From Eubacteriales bacterium (GTDB lineage Bacteria > Bacillota_A > Clostridia > Christensenellales > Aristaeellaceae), in contig JAQUXV010000021.1 in assembly GCA_028692205.1 (NCBI GenBank), positions 1 through 15,726 of the forward strand: a stretch of DNA of 15,726 bases, read 5' to 3'. The notes beneath the pieces are model-generated. The model saw only the letters and a list, made by a program, of their open reading frames with translations. It did no database searches and was not told the DNA's origin. The position numbers and the translations under genes were made by a program. Below are positions 7,889 through 14,854 of the stretch, piece after piece. How positions within the stretch are numbered: position 1 is the stretch's first letter; each line of letters opens with the position of its first letter.

Positions 7889-7909
7889 AAGTTTAGCAAA
7901 ACTAAACTT
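7889..7909. promoter_or_regulatory. Perfect inverted repeat, candidate operator for the XRE-cupin regulator
   Basis: AAGTTTAG (7889-7896), spacer CAAAA, CTAAACTT (7902-7909): eight-base arms with no mismatch, centred about 17 bases downstream of the predicted transcription start. Both the size and the position fit a homodimeric HTH repressor blocking its own promoter. The assignment to the adjacent regulator is inference from position. Confidence 0.65.
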
Positions 7910-7944
7910 TTAATTATCTTCCGACATTTTTAGGAGGTTTTCGC

Positions 7945-8487
7945 GTGCAGATTGGCGAGAAATTACGGCAGCTTCGCATCCGCCGAAACCTTACTCAGGG
8001 GGAGCTCGCCGACCGCTGTGAACTCAGCAAGGGCTTCATTTCGCAGGTGGAGCGCGATTTGGCTTCCCCTTCCATCGCCACCCTTGTGGATCTGCTGGAA
8101 AGTCTGGGCAGCGATCTGAAAACCTTCTTTACCGACGATAATCGCGAAAAACTGGTTTTTTCGCCTTCCGACCTGTTTGAAAAGTCCGACGACGAAGAAA
8201 AGCACGGCAAGATCACCTGGCTGATTCCCACAGCACAAAAAAATAAAATGGAACCGATTCTGCTGGAGCTTCAACCGGGCGGCGAAAGCGGCGAGATGCC
8301 GCCGCACGAAGGGGAAGAATTCGGCTATGTGCTTGCCGGCCGCATCACACTGATGATGGGCGATAATATGTATCACGTTAAAACGGGCGGCAGCTTCTGC
8401 ATTCATCCGGAAACGAGCCACTCGCTGAAAAACGCGGGAAAAACCAAAGCGAAAATCCTGTGGGTCAGCACACCGCCAAGCTTTTAA
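7945..8487 (+). CDS. XRE-family HTH / cupin transcriptional regulator (PuuR-like architecture)
   Basis: A 180-residue DNA-binding regulator. Residues about 6-61 form a HTH_3 domain (LRQLRIRRNLTQGELADRCE, then SKGFISQVERD as recognition region). Residues about 101-176 form a small cupin_2 barrel with LPGG-like turns and possible metal or ligand residues H121, E125, H154 and H159. This two-domain layout is that of PuuR and other regulators that sense small metabolites, often polyamines or amino acids, through the cupin. The GTG start at 7945 has AGGAGG at 7932-7937, seven bases upstream. The next gene, potA, begins 42 bases after the stop with no terminator or promoter between, so regulator and transporter are probably one transcript. 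The dyad in its leader suggests autoregulation. The ligand is not shown by sequence; a polyamine is inferred from the transporter. Confidence 0.9.
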   Translation: MQIGEKLRQLRIRRNLTQGELADRCELSKGFISQVERDLASPSIATLVDLLESLGSDLKTFFTDDNREKLVFSPSDLFEKSDDEEKHGKITWLIPTAQKNKMEPILLELQPGGESGEMPPHEGEEFGYVLAGRITLMMGDNMYHVKTGGSFCIHPETSHSLKNAGKTKAKILWVSTPPSF

Positions 8488-8529
8488 GCGCTTCCGCCGC
8501 TGCGGACGATAAGCAAAGGAGCACCGTTT

Positions 8530-9618
8530 ATGATCGATAAAGAGCATTTGATAGACCTTCAGCATATCTATAAGGATTTTGACGGAACCACGGTTTTGGA
8601 GGATATCAATCTCTATATCCGCAAGCGGGAGTTTGTAACGCTGCTTGGCCCAAGCGGCTGCGGAAAAACGACTACGCTGCGCATTATCGGCGGCTTTGAA
8701 TACCCCACCAGCGGCACCCTGCTGTTTGAAGGGAAGGATATCGCTTCCCTGCCGCCTTACAAGCGAAAGGTGAATACCATCTTCCAGAAATATGCGCTGT
8801 TCCCCCACCTGAACGTATACGATAACATTGCGTTCGGGCTGAAAATTAAAAAGGTATCTAAAAACGATATTCAAAAAAAAGTAGATAAAATGCTGGAGCT
8901 GGTCAACCTTAGCGGCTATGCCAAACGCAGCGTGGACCAACTTTCCGGCGGGCAGCAGCAACGCGTGGCCATTGCGCGCGCATTGGTGAACGAGCCGGAA
9001 GTGCTGCTGCTGGACGAGCCTTTGGGCGCTCTGGACTTGAAGCTTCGCAAGGATATGCAGTTGGAACTCAAACGTATGCAGCAGGCGCTTGGCATTACTT
9101 TTTTATATGTGACCCACGATCAGGAAGAGGCGCTGACCATGAGCGACACCGTCGTGGTAATGCGCGACGGCCGCATTTTGCAGATCGGCGACCCGAAAAG
9201 CGTATACGACGAGCCTGTCAACGCGTTTGTAGCGGATTTTATCGGCGAAAGCAATATCATGCGCGGCACGATGGTACACGACGAGCTGGTTCATTTTTCC
9301 GGTTTTGATTTTCCCTGCGTAGACGAGGGCTTCGGCAAGAATCAGCCCGTAGATGTGGTGATCCGCCCGGAGGATATTATGATCGTCGGCGAGGATATCG
9401 GCCAGATCAGCGGCGTGGTGCAAAGCGTGCTTTTTAAGGGCGTGCATTATGAAATGATGATCCGCGCGGGCGAAACGGTGTTTAAAGTGCATTCCACCAT
9501 TATGCAGCCGCAAGGTTCCCGCGTTGGGTTGAACGTTGTCCCCTTTAATATTCACATCATGAAACCTATGCCGGAAGCGCCTGAGACGGACAGCGAAGGG
9601 GGCGCGGAGGAAGAATGA
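8530..9618 (+). CDS. potA: Polyamine ABC transporter ATP-binding protein PotA
   Basis: The ATPase subunit of a spermidine/putrescine-type importer. The 362-residue product has Walker A GPSGCGKT (40-47), Q-loop Q86, signature LSGGQQQR (138-145), Walker B LLLDEP (159-164) and switch H196 in THD, all intact. Residues from about 240 on form a TOBE-type regulatory domain, as in PotA/MalK-class ATPases. The protein ends in an acidic tail ([11 protein letters not shown]). AAAGGAG at 8515-8521 precedes the ATG by 8 bases. The potA stop overlaps the potB ATG (ATGA, four bases), a typical coupling of ATPase and permease. The specific substrate (putrescine versus spermidine) cannot be read from this subunit. 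Confidence 0.95.
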   Translation: MIDKEHLIDLQHIYKDFDGTTVLEDINLYIRKREFVTLLGPSGCGKTTTLRIIGGFEYPTSGTLLFEGKDIASLPPYKRKVNTIFQKYALFPHLNVYDNIAFGLKIKKVSKNDIQKKVDKMLELVNLSGYAKRSVDQLSGGQQQRVAIARALVNEPEVLLLDEPLGALDLKLRKDMQLELKRMQQALGITFLYVTHDQEEALTMSDTVVVMRDGRILQIGDPKSVYDEPVNAFVADFIGESNIMRGTMVHDELVHFSGFDFPCVDEGFGKNQPVDVVIRPEDIMIVGEDIGQISGVVQSVLFKGVHYEMMIRAGETVFKVHSTIMQPQGSRVGLNVVPFNIHIMKPMPEAPETDSEGGAEEE

Positions 9619-10604
9619 ACCAAAACCTCAGCGGCCCGGCCTGGATGCTGTGGATGTTGGCCGCGGTCATGATCGGGTTGATCCTGTTGGGCATCCTTTC
9701 CGTAAAACGCCACAATGGTATCAAGCGCTCGTTTTTTGCCTCGCCCTATACGGTGTGGATGGTTCTGTTTACGGTGCTGCCGGTGCTGTTGATCGCGTAT
9801 TACGCATTTACGGATGCAAACGGCGCTTTTACACTGGATAATTTCAAGAATTTCTGGGACAGCAATTACTCCATTAACCAAATCTATGAGCAGATGGGGC
9901 CGGAATACAGCGTGCTGATTCAGCGCGGCACGGTAAACGTAGGCACGCTGGTCTATTCGCTGTGGATGGCGCTGCTTTGCACGGGTATCTGCCTGCTGAT
10001 GGGCTATCCGGCCGCGTACTTCATGGCCGATAAACAGATGAAGATCGGCGCTACGCTGGTGGTGCTGTTTATCATTCCCATGTGGATGAACTTCCTGCTG
10101 CGTACGGTGGCGTGGATGACGCTTTTGGAGGATCAGGGGCTGATCAACACACTGCTCAAGGCGCTGGGTTTTCCGCCCGCGCAGCTGATGTATAACGACG
10201 GCGCGGTGCTGCTGGGCATGGTGTACAACTTCCTGCCCTTTATGGTGTTCCCCATTTATACGTCGCTGACAAAAATGGATAATAAGCTGCTGGAAGCCGC
10301 GCAGGATCTTGGCGCCAACCGGCTGAACACTTTCTGGCGCGTCACAGCGCCGCTGAGCGTGCCGGGTGTAATCTCCGGAATTACAATGGTGTTCATGCCC
10401 TCGGTGACCACCTTCTTTATCCCCCGCATTCTGGGCGGCGGAAATACCATGATGTTTGGCGATTTAATTGAGAACCGCTTTCTGACCGAAGGCAACTGGA
10501 ATGTCGGCAGCGCGCTGAGCCTGATTATGATGGCGCTGATTCTGGTCAGCCTGAGCATCCTGCGCAAAGCCGACCCCGAAGGAGAAGGAGGCGGCATTGT
10601 ATGA
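9615..10604 (+). CDS. potB: Polyamine ABC transporter permease PotB, with extra N-terminal membrane segment
   Basis: An inner-membrane permease of the BPD_transp_1 family; with PotC it forms the translocation path. In 329 residues I see membrane segments at about 10-30, 44-66, 107-137, 144-171, 196-218, 248-270 and 298-317. The EAA loop that contacts PotA starts at E227 ([17 protein letters not shown]). The usual PotB begins near the second of these segments ([16 protein letters not shown]), so residues 1-40 with an additional hydrophobic helix are an extension. The start is supported by GGAGG at 9606-9610 and the four-base overlap with potA. The loop at about 67-106 after that segment also looks long. 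The extension might change topology, or act as a signal anchor. Confidence 0.93.
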   Translation: MNQNLSGPAWMLWMLAAVMIGLILLGILSVKRHNGIKRSFFASPYTVWMVLFTVLPVLLIAYYAFTDANGAFTLDNFKNFWDSNYSINQIYEQMGPEYSVLIQRGTVNVGTLVYSLWMALLCTGICLLMGYPAAYFMADKQMKIGATLVVLFIIPMWMNFLLRTVAWMTLLEDQGLINTLLKALGFPPAQLMYNDGAVLLGMVYNFLPFMVFPIYTSLTKMDNKLLEAAQDLGANRLNTFWRVTAPLSVPGVISGITMVFMPSVTTFFIPRILGGGNTMMFGDLIENRFLTEGNWNVGSALSLIMMALILVSLSILRKADPEGEGGGIV

Positions 10605-11386
10605 GCAACCGGCATATTTTCAAAAAATCGTACCTGGCGCTGATGCTGCTGTTTCTGTACACGCCCATTGTGGTGCTGGTTGTGCAAAGCTTTAACGCGG
10701 GTAAAAGCCGCGCGAAATGGGAAGGGTTCTCTTTCCGGTGGTACGAGCAGCTTTTTCAGGATCAGGCCATCATGAAAGCCCTGTATGTAACGCTCTCCGT
10801 CGCAATCATCGCGGCCGTCACCGCTACGGTGCTGGGCACGCTGGCCGCCATCGGCATTCACGCCATGCGCAAACGCCCCCAATCCCTGATGATGACCATG
10901 ACCAACCTGCCGATGACCATGCCGGATATCGTAACAGGTATATCGCTGATGATTCTTTTCACCTTCTCCCGGATCGAACGCGGCTATGTTACGATGCTGC
11001 TGGCGCATATTACGTTCAACACGCCCTACGTTATATTATCGGTGCTGCCGAAATTAAAGCAGATGAACAAGCACACCTACGAAGCGGCGTTGGACTTGGG
11101 CGCTTCGCCTTCCTACGCGCTGATGCATGTGATTCTGCCGGAAATCAGCCCTGGGGTGATCACCGGCTGCCTGCTGGCCTTTACCCTGTCGTTGGATGAT
11201 TTCGTGATCAGCTATTTCACGACCAGCCCGATGGTGCAAAACCTGTCCACGCTTATTTATTCCAAGGCCCGCATCGGTATTGAGCCGACGCTGAACGCGC
11301 TGAGCGCGTTGATGTTCCTTTCCCTGCTGGCGCTGCTGTTGATTGTCAACCGCCGCACTGGCCGCGAAGCCCATCCCCAGCAATAA
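10601..11386 (+). CDS. potC: Polyamine ABC transporter permease PotC
   Basis: The second permease subunit, 261 residues, of normal length for PotC. Membrane segments lie at about 11-31, 60-88, 104-122, 129-150, 185-206 and 222-245. The EAA loop starts at E161 (EAALDLGASPSYALMHVILP), followed by SPGVITGCLLAFTLSLDDF, a conserved PotC/PotI-type stretch. The ATG overlaps the potB stop by four bases (ATGA), and AAGGAGG at 10585-10591 gives a spacing of nine bases. No internal promoter is evident. Confidence 0.95.
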   Translation: MSNRHIFKKSYLALMLLFLYTPIVVLVVQSFNAGKSRAKWEGFSFRWYEQLFQDQAIMKALYVTLSVAIIAAVTATVLGTLAAIGIHAMRKRPQSLMMTMTNLPMTMPDIVTGISLMILFTFSRIERGYVTMLLAHITFNTPYVILSVLPKLKQMNKHTYEAALDLGASPSYALMHVILPEISPGVITGCLLAFTLSLDDFVISYFTTSPMVQNLSTLIYSKARIGIEPTLNALSALMFLSLLALLLIVNRRTGREAHPQQ

Positions 11387-11401
11387 ACGCATTCGCGTTT
11401 A
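11384..11401 (+). other. Small perfect stem-loop between potC and potD
   Basis: TAAACGC (11384-11390), loop ATTC, GCGTTTA (11395-11401); the left arm begins with the potC stop codon. No T tract follows, so it is not a full terminator. Its location between permease and binding-protein genes suggests an mRNA-stability or partial-termination element, as is common in ABC importer operons where subunit levels differ. Confidence 0.5.
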
Positions 11402-11434
11402 TGATAGATTCAGAAATTTGGAGGGATATTGACC

Positions 11435-12472
11435 ATGCGTAAAAGCCTGACCTGTATGCTTCTTGCAGTGCTGCTGCTCCTTTTGCCCCTTGCTTCGCTG
11501 GCCGAAGAAGTAGTGAACGTTTACAACTGGGAGGATTACATCAGCCAGGACGCGTTGGACGCGTTTACCGAGGAAACCGGGATTACCGTAAACATGATGT
11601 ACTTCACCACCAATGAAGACATGATCGTAAAGGTGCGCAACTCTCCCTCGTCTTTCGACGTTGTGTTCCCCTCGGATTACATGATCGAGCGGATGACCGC
11701 TGAGGACCTGCTCGCTCCGATCGATTTTTCGCTAGTTCCCAACTTTCAATATATTGAGTCCAGCCTGCTGAACCCCGATTACGATCCCACCGGCGCTTAC
11801 AGCGTGCCGTATATGTGGGGCACCGTGGGAATTTTGTACAACACCACCATGGTTACCGAGCCGGTTACCAGCTGGAGCATCCTGTTCGATCCTCAGTATC
11901 AGAACAATGTTTTTATGCTGGATTCCATTCGCGACTGCCTGGGTGTAACACTCAAGTACCTGGGCTATTCCATGAACACCCGCGATCCGCTGGAGCTGAA
12001 CGCCGCCAAAGAACTGCTGATTATGCAGAAAAAGGACGGTATTGTAAAAGCGTATCAGGTAGACGAGACCAAAGATAAAATGGTTGCCGGCGAAGCGGCG
12101 CTCGCACTGGTGTGGAGCGGCGACGCGCAATACGCCATCGACCTGAACCCCGATCTGGCCTATGTTGTCCCGGATGAAGGCAGCAACATCTGGGTGGACG
12201 GTATGGTAATCCCCAAGGCGGCGAAGAACAAAGAAAACGCCGAGAAGTTTATCGACTTTATGTGCCGCCCCGATATCGCCGTGATGAACTGCGAGGAAAT
12301 CTGGTACTCCACGCCCAATACCGAAGCGATCAACCTGATGGGTTCCGAGTACAGCGATAACCTGACCATGAACCCGACGCAGGACATTGTGGACCGCTGC
12401 GAGTTCTTCCACGATATTCAGGATTTTATTCAGTTCTACAACGCGATGTGGCTGGATATCAAGAGCGCGTAA
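11435..12472 (+). CDS. potD: Polyamine-binding protein PotD (extracytoplasmic substrate-binding subunit)
   Basis: This protein captures the polyamine outside the membrane and delivers it to PotBC. It has 345 residues from ATG 11435, supported by GGAGGG at 11420-11425; a TTG at 11429 is too close to that site. An N-terminal signal peptide (basic RK, hydrophobic core about 8-20) ends SLA-EE, a signal peptidase I site after A23. There is no lipobox cysteine, although Gram-positive PotD is usually a lipoprotein. Binding-site equivalents of E. coli PotD are visible: W32 and Y35 in YNWEDY, W227 in VWSGD, W253 and D255 in IWVDG. The E. coli D168/E171 positions read S164 and D167. It is the last gene of the pot operon, ended by the hairpin at 12513-12544. 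The ligand is a polyamine or related cation by family; exact specificity is open. Confidence 0.94.
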   Translation: MRKSLTCMLLAVLLLLLPLASLAEEVVNVYNWEDYISQDALDAFTEETGITVNMMYFTTNEDMIVKVRNSPSSFDVVFPSDYMIERMTAEDLLAPIDFSLVPNFQYIESSLLNPDYDPTGAYSVPYMWGTVGILYNTTMVTEPVTSWSILFDPQYQNNVFMLDSIRDCLGVTLKYLGYSMNTRDPLELNAAKELLIMQKKDGIVKAYQVDETKDKMVAGEAALALVWSGDAQYAIDLNPDLAYVVPDEGSNIWVDGMVIPKAAKNKENAEKFIDFMCRPDIAVMNCEEIWYSTPNTEAINLMGSEYSDNLTMNPTQDIVDRCEFFHDIQDFIQFYNAMWLDIKSA

Positions 12473-12512
12473 CAACCGCTTATATCGCAATTTGACCGTC
12501 CTGAACACGCAA

Positions 12513-12544
12513 GCGCCGCCCGCCGAACTCTCGGCGGGCGGCGC
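12513..12544. terminator. GC-rich hairpin between potD and the convergent HMA gene
   Basis: GCGCCGCCCGCCGA (12513-12526), loop ACTC, TCGGCGGGCGGCGC (12531-12544): 14 perfect pairs. It is followed on the + strand by GTTGTTATT, a weak U tract. It lies 40 bases past potD and 15 bases past the end of the opposing small gene, so it could stop transcripts from both sides. Confidence 0.8.
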
Positions 12545-12559
12545 GTTGTTATTGCGGGT

Positions 12560-12769
12560 TTATCGGATGCCGGTAACTTCGTATCCGGCTTCTGTTACAG
12601 CCTGCGTTAACGCCTCGTTCGTTACCGATTCGTCGGCCTGCACCGTGGCGTTTTTTGCTTTCAGGTCTACCACGGCGCTGCGAACGCCGGGAACCTCGCC
12701 AAGCGCCTGCTCGACGTGCATTTTGCAATGGTTGCAGCTCATCCCTTCGATTGCGATCTTCTTTTCCAT
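12560..12769 (-). CDS. copZ: CopZ-like HMA-domain metallochaperone
   Basis: A 69-residue protein that is a single heavy-metal-associated domain. It begins MEKKIAIEGMSCNHC with the metal-binding CxxC (C12 and C15) and ends near EAGYEVTGI, the typical ferredoxin-like beta-alpha-beta fold of CopZ. Such proteins carry Cu(I) in the cytoplasm to a CopA-type ATPase. The start is fixed by a GAGGAGGG on the minus strand (12776-12783), six bases before the ATG. It stands alone: no copA or csoR gene is inside the window, so its partner must be elsewhere. A -10-like TATAGT (12812-12817, minus strand) lies upstream, with dyads overlapping it. The binding of copper rather than another soft metal is assumed from the family. 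Confidence 0.9.
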   Translation of the reverse strand: MEKKIAIEGMSCNHCKMHVEQALGEVPGVRSAVVDLKAKNATVQADESVTNEALTQAVTEAGYEVTGIR

Positions 12770-12811
12770 GGAGCACCCTCCTCAGGTTTGTTAAAGTGCT
12801 TTCGCATCAAT

Positions 12812-12843
12812 ACTATACCACGCTGAGTGGTCTTTGAAACCAC
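12812..12843. promoter_or_regulatory. Divergent-promoter region with three ACCAC/GTGGT arms; minus-strand -10 for the HMA gene
   Basis: ACCAC (12817-12821), GTGGT (12827-12831) and ACCAC (12839-12843) form two overlapping dyads with spacers of 5 and 7 bases. A minus-strand TATAGT (12812-12817) would start transcription of the HMA gene about 36 bases before its ATG, but no good -35 is visible (best GTTTCA, 17 bases away). The first dyad touches this -10, a usual repressor position. A regulator is not identified. Confidence 0.45.
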
Positions 12844-12849
12844 GAAGGA

Positions 12850-12878
12850 TTTTCATTTACAAAGCGAGAAGCTATACT
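12850..12878 (+). promoter_or_regulatory. Probable sigma-A-type promoter for the hydrolase-chrA-chrA operon
   Basis: TTTTCA (12850-12855; four of six consensus bases) and TATACT (12873-12878; five of six) with a 17-base spacer. Transcription would start near 12885, giving a very short leader to the ribosome binding site AGGAGG (12892-12897). Confidence 0.6.
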
Positions 12879-12903
12879 GTTGTATATGGATAGGAGGACG
12901 CCT

Positions 12904-13632
12904 ATGGAACCGTTGATTGGCATTTCCGGCAGCATCGACGATCAGGAGTATAAGCAGTATACTCCCCGTGTATACCTGAAAAGCTCGCTTAAAGCGGGAA
13001 TTATCCCCACAATCCTCAGTATGGACATGAATGAGGAACAGATTACCTCTTGCTTTTATCGTTTGGACGGCTTGTTGCTTACCGGCGGCAACGACTTGGA
13101 TCCGCTGCTGTTCGGGGAATCGCCCGTGCAGGCCATAATGCAGGTGGATCCTCTTCGCGACCGGTTTGAGATGATGCTCGTAAAGGAAGCCTACAAGCGC
13201 TCTATGCCCGTTTTTGCCATCTGTAGAGGCCTGCAAACGCTGAACGTTGCGCTGGGCGGCACACTGTATCAGGATTTGCCGACGCAATATACCGCCTCCG
13301 ACGGCGGACAGGCAATTTTACATAAGCAGACGGCTCCGCCGCAGGAACCCTGCCACCGGGTGCAATTTACCGCGGGTTCTCCCCTGATCGACATTTACGG
13401 ACGGGATCGGATCAAAGTAAACTCCTTGCACCATCAGGCAATTAAAACGCCTGCCGAGCGGCTGACGGTTTGCGCCGCAGCGGAGGATGGCGTAATTGAA
13501 GCGGTTTACGACGCAAATATGCCCTTTGTATGGGGCGTGCAGTGGCACCCGGAACGTATGGCGGACGGCGCACCGTTGTTTAAGGCTTTCGCACGCGCCT
13601 GCGCCCTTTACGCCGCTCGGAAGGAATGTTAA
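12904..13632 (+). CDS. Class-I glutamine amidotransferase-like hydrolase (PuuD / peptidase C26 family)
   Basis: A 242-residue cytoplasmic hydrolase. The family includes PuuD, which cleaves gamma-glutamyl-GABA to glutamate and GABA in putrescine breakdown. Visible signatures are LLLTGGNDLDPLLFGE (57-72), the nucleophile elbow FAICRGLQ with C107, a SLHHQAIK segment (174-181), and the catalytic His-Glu pair in VQWHPE (H215, E217). The length fits. ATG 12904 is chosen because AGGAGG at 12892-12897 is six bases upstream; ATG 12886 and TTG 12880 are open but lie before that site. Only one base separates the stop from the next gene, so it is co-transcribed with two transporter halves. The exact substrate is not determined; other gamma-glutamyl amides are possible, and no puuA, puuB or puuC homologue is in the window. 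Confidence 0.88.
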   Translation: MEPLIGISGSIDDQEYKQYTPRVYLKSSLKAGIIPTILSMDMNEEQITSCFYRLDGLLLTGGNDLDPLLFGESPVQAIMQVDPLRDRFEMMLVKEAYKRSMPVFAICRGLQTLNVALGGTLYQDLPTQYTASDGGQAILHKQTAPPQEPCHRVQFTAGSPLIDIYGRDRIKVNSLHHQAIKTPAERLTVCAAAEDGVIEAVYDANMPFVWGVQWHPERMADGAPLFKAFARACALYAARKEC

Positions 13633-13633
13633 C

Positions 13634-14173
13634 GTGAAAGAACTGCTTGAACTGTTTTTTTCGTTTATGTCCGTCGGGGTGATGACATTCGGCGGCGGAT
13701 ATGCCATGCTCCCGATGCTTTCGCGGGAAATCGTGGAGAAACGGCAATGGGTTTCGCAGGAAGAGATGATGGATTACTTCTCCATCGGGCAATGCACCCC
13801 CGGGATTATCGCGGTGAACACTGCAACGTTCATCGGGTATCGCCGTCGTGGTGTTCTGGGCGCGGCGGTGGCAACGATCGGCGTGGTTCTTCCGTCGGTA
13901 GTCATTATCGTGCTGATTGCCGCTTTTCTGGATAATTTTATAGAGATTGTTTGGATACAGCACGCATTTGCCGGTGTCCGCATTGCGGTATGCGCGCTGA
14001 TTGCCTCAACCGTACTCAAGTTGATTAAAAACAGCGCTAATACGTGGTTAAAAATTTGCATTGCAGCGCTGGCGTTTATCTGCGTTGCCATTATCGGTGT
14101 CTCCCCCATTTATGTAACGATTGCGTTCGCTGTTTTCGGCGCTTTCTTTTACGGGAGGGGGAAAAAGGTGTGA
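13634..14173 (+). CDS. ChrA-type transporter, first half-size subunit
   Basis: A 179-residue membrane protein of the chromate ion transporter (CHR) family, short-chain type, with about five to six hydrophobic segments. Conserved blocks are FGGGYAMLPML (19-29) and GQCTPGIIAVNTATFIGY (52-69). Half-size CHR proteins usually work as a pair with opposite membrane topology; the next gene is the partner. The GTG start at 13634 has AAGGAA at 13621-13626, eight bases upstream. It is preceded by only one base after the hydrolase stop. A longer open frame to the left overlaps the hydrolase and is not coding. The family exports chromate in resistant Proteobacteria, but many homologues have unknown substrates. 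Confidence 0.88.
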   Translation: MKELLELFFSFMSVGVMTFGGGYAMLPMLSREIVEKRQWVSQEEMMDYFSIGQCTPGIIAVNTATFIGYRRRGVLGAAVATIGVVLPSVVIIVLIAAFLDNFIEIVWIQHAFAGVRIAVCALIASTVLKLIKNSANTWLKICIAALAFICVAIIGVSPIYVTIAFAVFGAFFYGRGKKV

Positions 14174-14727
14174 CGATTCTGACTCTGGCATTTGAGTTTT
14201 TCAAAACCGGATTATTCGCCATCGGCGGCGGTTTGGCCACGCTGCCCTTTTTAATGGAGATGTCGCAGGTTCATCCTGCCTGGTTCAGCCTGGATGAACT
14301 GATGAACATGATTGCCATCTCCCAATCTACACCCGGCCCAATCGGCATTAACATGGCAAGCTACGTCGGGTACCACGTGGCGGGCATTCCAGGCGCATTG
14401 GTGACAACCTGTTCGCTTGTGCTACCCTCCTTTATTGTCATTCTGATCGTTGTTCGGATTCTCAACCGTTTCCGTACCAACCGGCGGATCAGCGGCGGGT
14501 TGGAGGCTCTTCGCCCGGCGGTATCCGGGTTGATTGCCGCGGCGGGTTTTTCGGTGCTGTGGGCATCGCTGTTCCGCACGGTAGACGGCGTTGCGCGCTT
14601 TCAATGGCTTGCACTGATTTTGTTTTGCTGCTTCTTTGTGGTCTTGCAAATCAAACCAATGAAAAAAATACACCCAATCGCATACATTGCGTTGGGCGCG
14701 GTGCTTGGCGTTGTGTTGAATTTGTAG
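14170..14727 (+). CDS. ChrA-type transporter, second half-size subunit
   Basis: A 185-residue membrane protein of the same family, clearly paralogous to the preceding one: IGGGLATLPF (18-27) and SQSTPGPIGINMASYVGY (51-68) repeat its two conserved blocks. Further hydrophobic segments lie at about 75-100, 122-140 and 150-185. The GTG at 14170 overlaps the preceding stop by four bases (GTGA), and GGAGGGG at 14154-14160 gives nine-base spacing. The pair probably assembles as a heterodimer equivalent to one full-length ChrA. The substrate is unknown; sulfate or chromate transport is only a family-level guess. Hairpins follow at 14757-14795 and 14824-14839. Confidence 0.88.
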   Translation: MTILTLAFEFFKTGLFAIGGGLATLPFLMEMSQVHPAWFSLDELMNMIAISQSTPGPIGINMASYVGYHVAGIPGALVTTCSLVLPSFIVILIVVRILNRFRTNRRISGGLEALRPAVSGLIAAAGFSVLWASLFRTVDGVARFQWLALILFCCFFVVLQIKPMKKIHPIAYIALGAVLGVVLNL

Positions 14728-14756
14728 TGCCTGTTCTATCCTAAATCATTTCATTT

Positions 14757-14795
14757 ACAGGCTGCCGGTGTTTGCGATTGCGACAGGCAGCCTGT
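14757..14795 (+). terminator. Long hairpin after the chrA pair, probable terminator
   Basis: ACAGGCTGCC (14757-14766) pairs perfectly with GGCAGCCTGT (14786-14795) around a 19-base loop in which TGT/ACA can extend the stem. It is followed by TTGTAATTT, a modest U tract on the + strand. The minus-strand flank is not U-rich. Confidence 0.65.
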
Positions 14796-14823
14796 TTGTA
14801 ATTTGACACAGGTTCATACACCC

Positions 14824-14854
14824 GCAGGGTTATACCCGCTGTTTATTATTTTTT
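14824..14854 (+). terminator. Second + strand terminator-like hairpin with T-rich tail
   Basis: GC-A-GGGT (14824-14830), loop TAT, ACCCGC (14834-14839) form six pairs with one bulged A. It is followed by TGTTTATTATTTTTT (14840-14854), which overlaps the 3' end of the opposing glycosyltransferase gene. It may back up the preceding hairpin. Confidence 0.5.

Noticed and set aside
7963..8961. A 332-codon minus-strand frame across the regulator and potA
   Set aside because: It runs antisense through two well-supported genes and their intergenic region and has no domain or ribosome binding site.
11400..11405. TATGAT as a -10 for a separate potD promoter
   Set aside because: No -35 match exists 16-18 bases upstream (best CCAGCA), so potD is more simply read as part of the operon.
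12387..12794. 135-codon + strand frame across the end of potD and the HMA gene
   Set aside because: It overlaps two confident genes and a terminator, and its sequence is Ser/Thr/Cys-rich with no domain.
13496..13633. Longer first chrA subunit starting inside the hydrolase gene
   Set aside because: The GTG at 13634 has a ribosome binding site and the protein starts normally for a half-size CHR subunit; the upstream stretch overlaps conserved hydrolase sequence.
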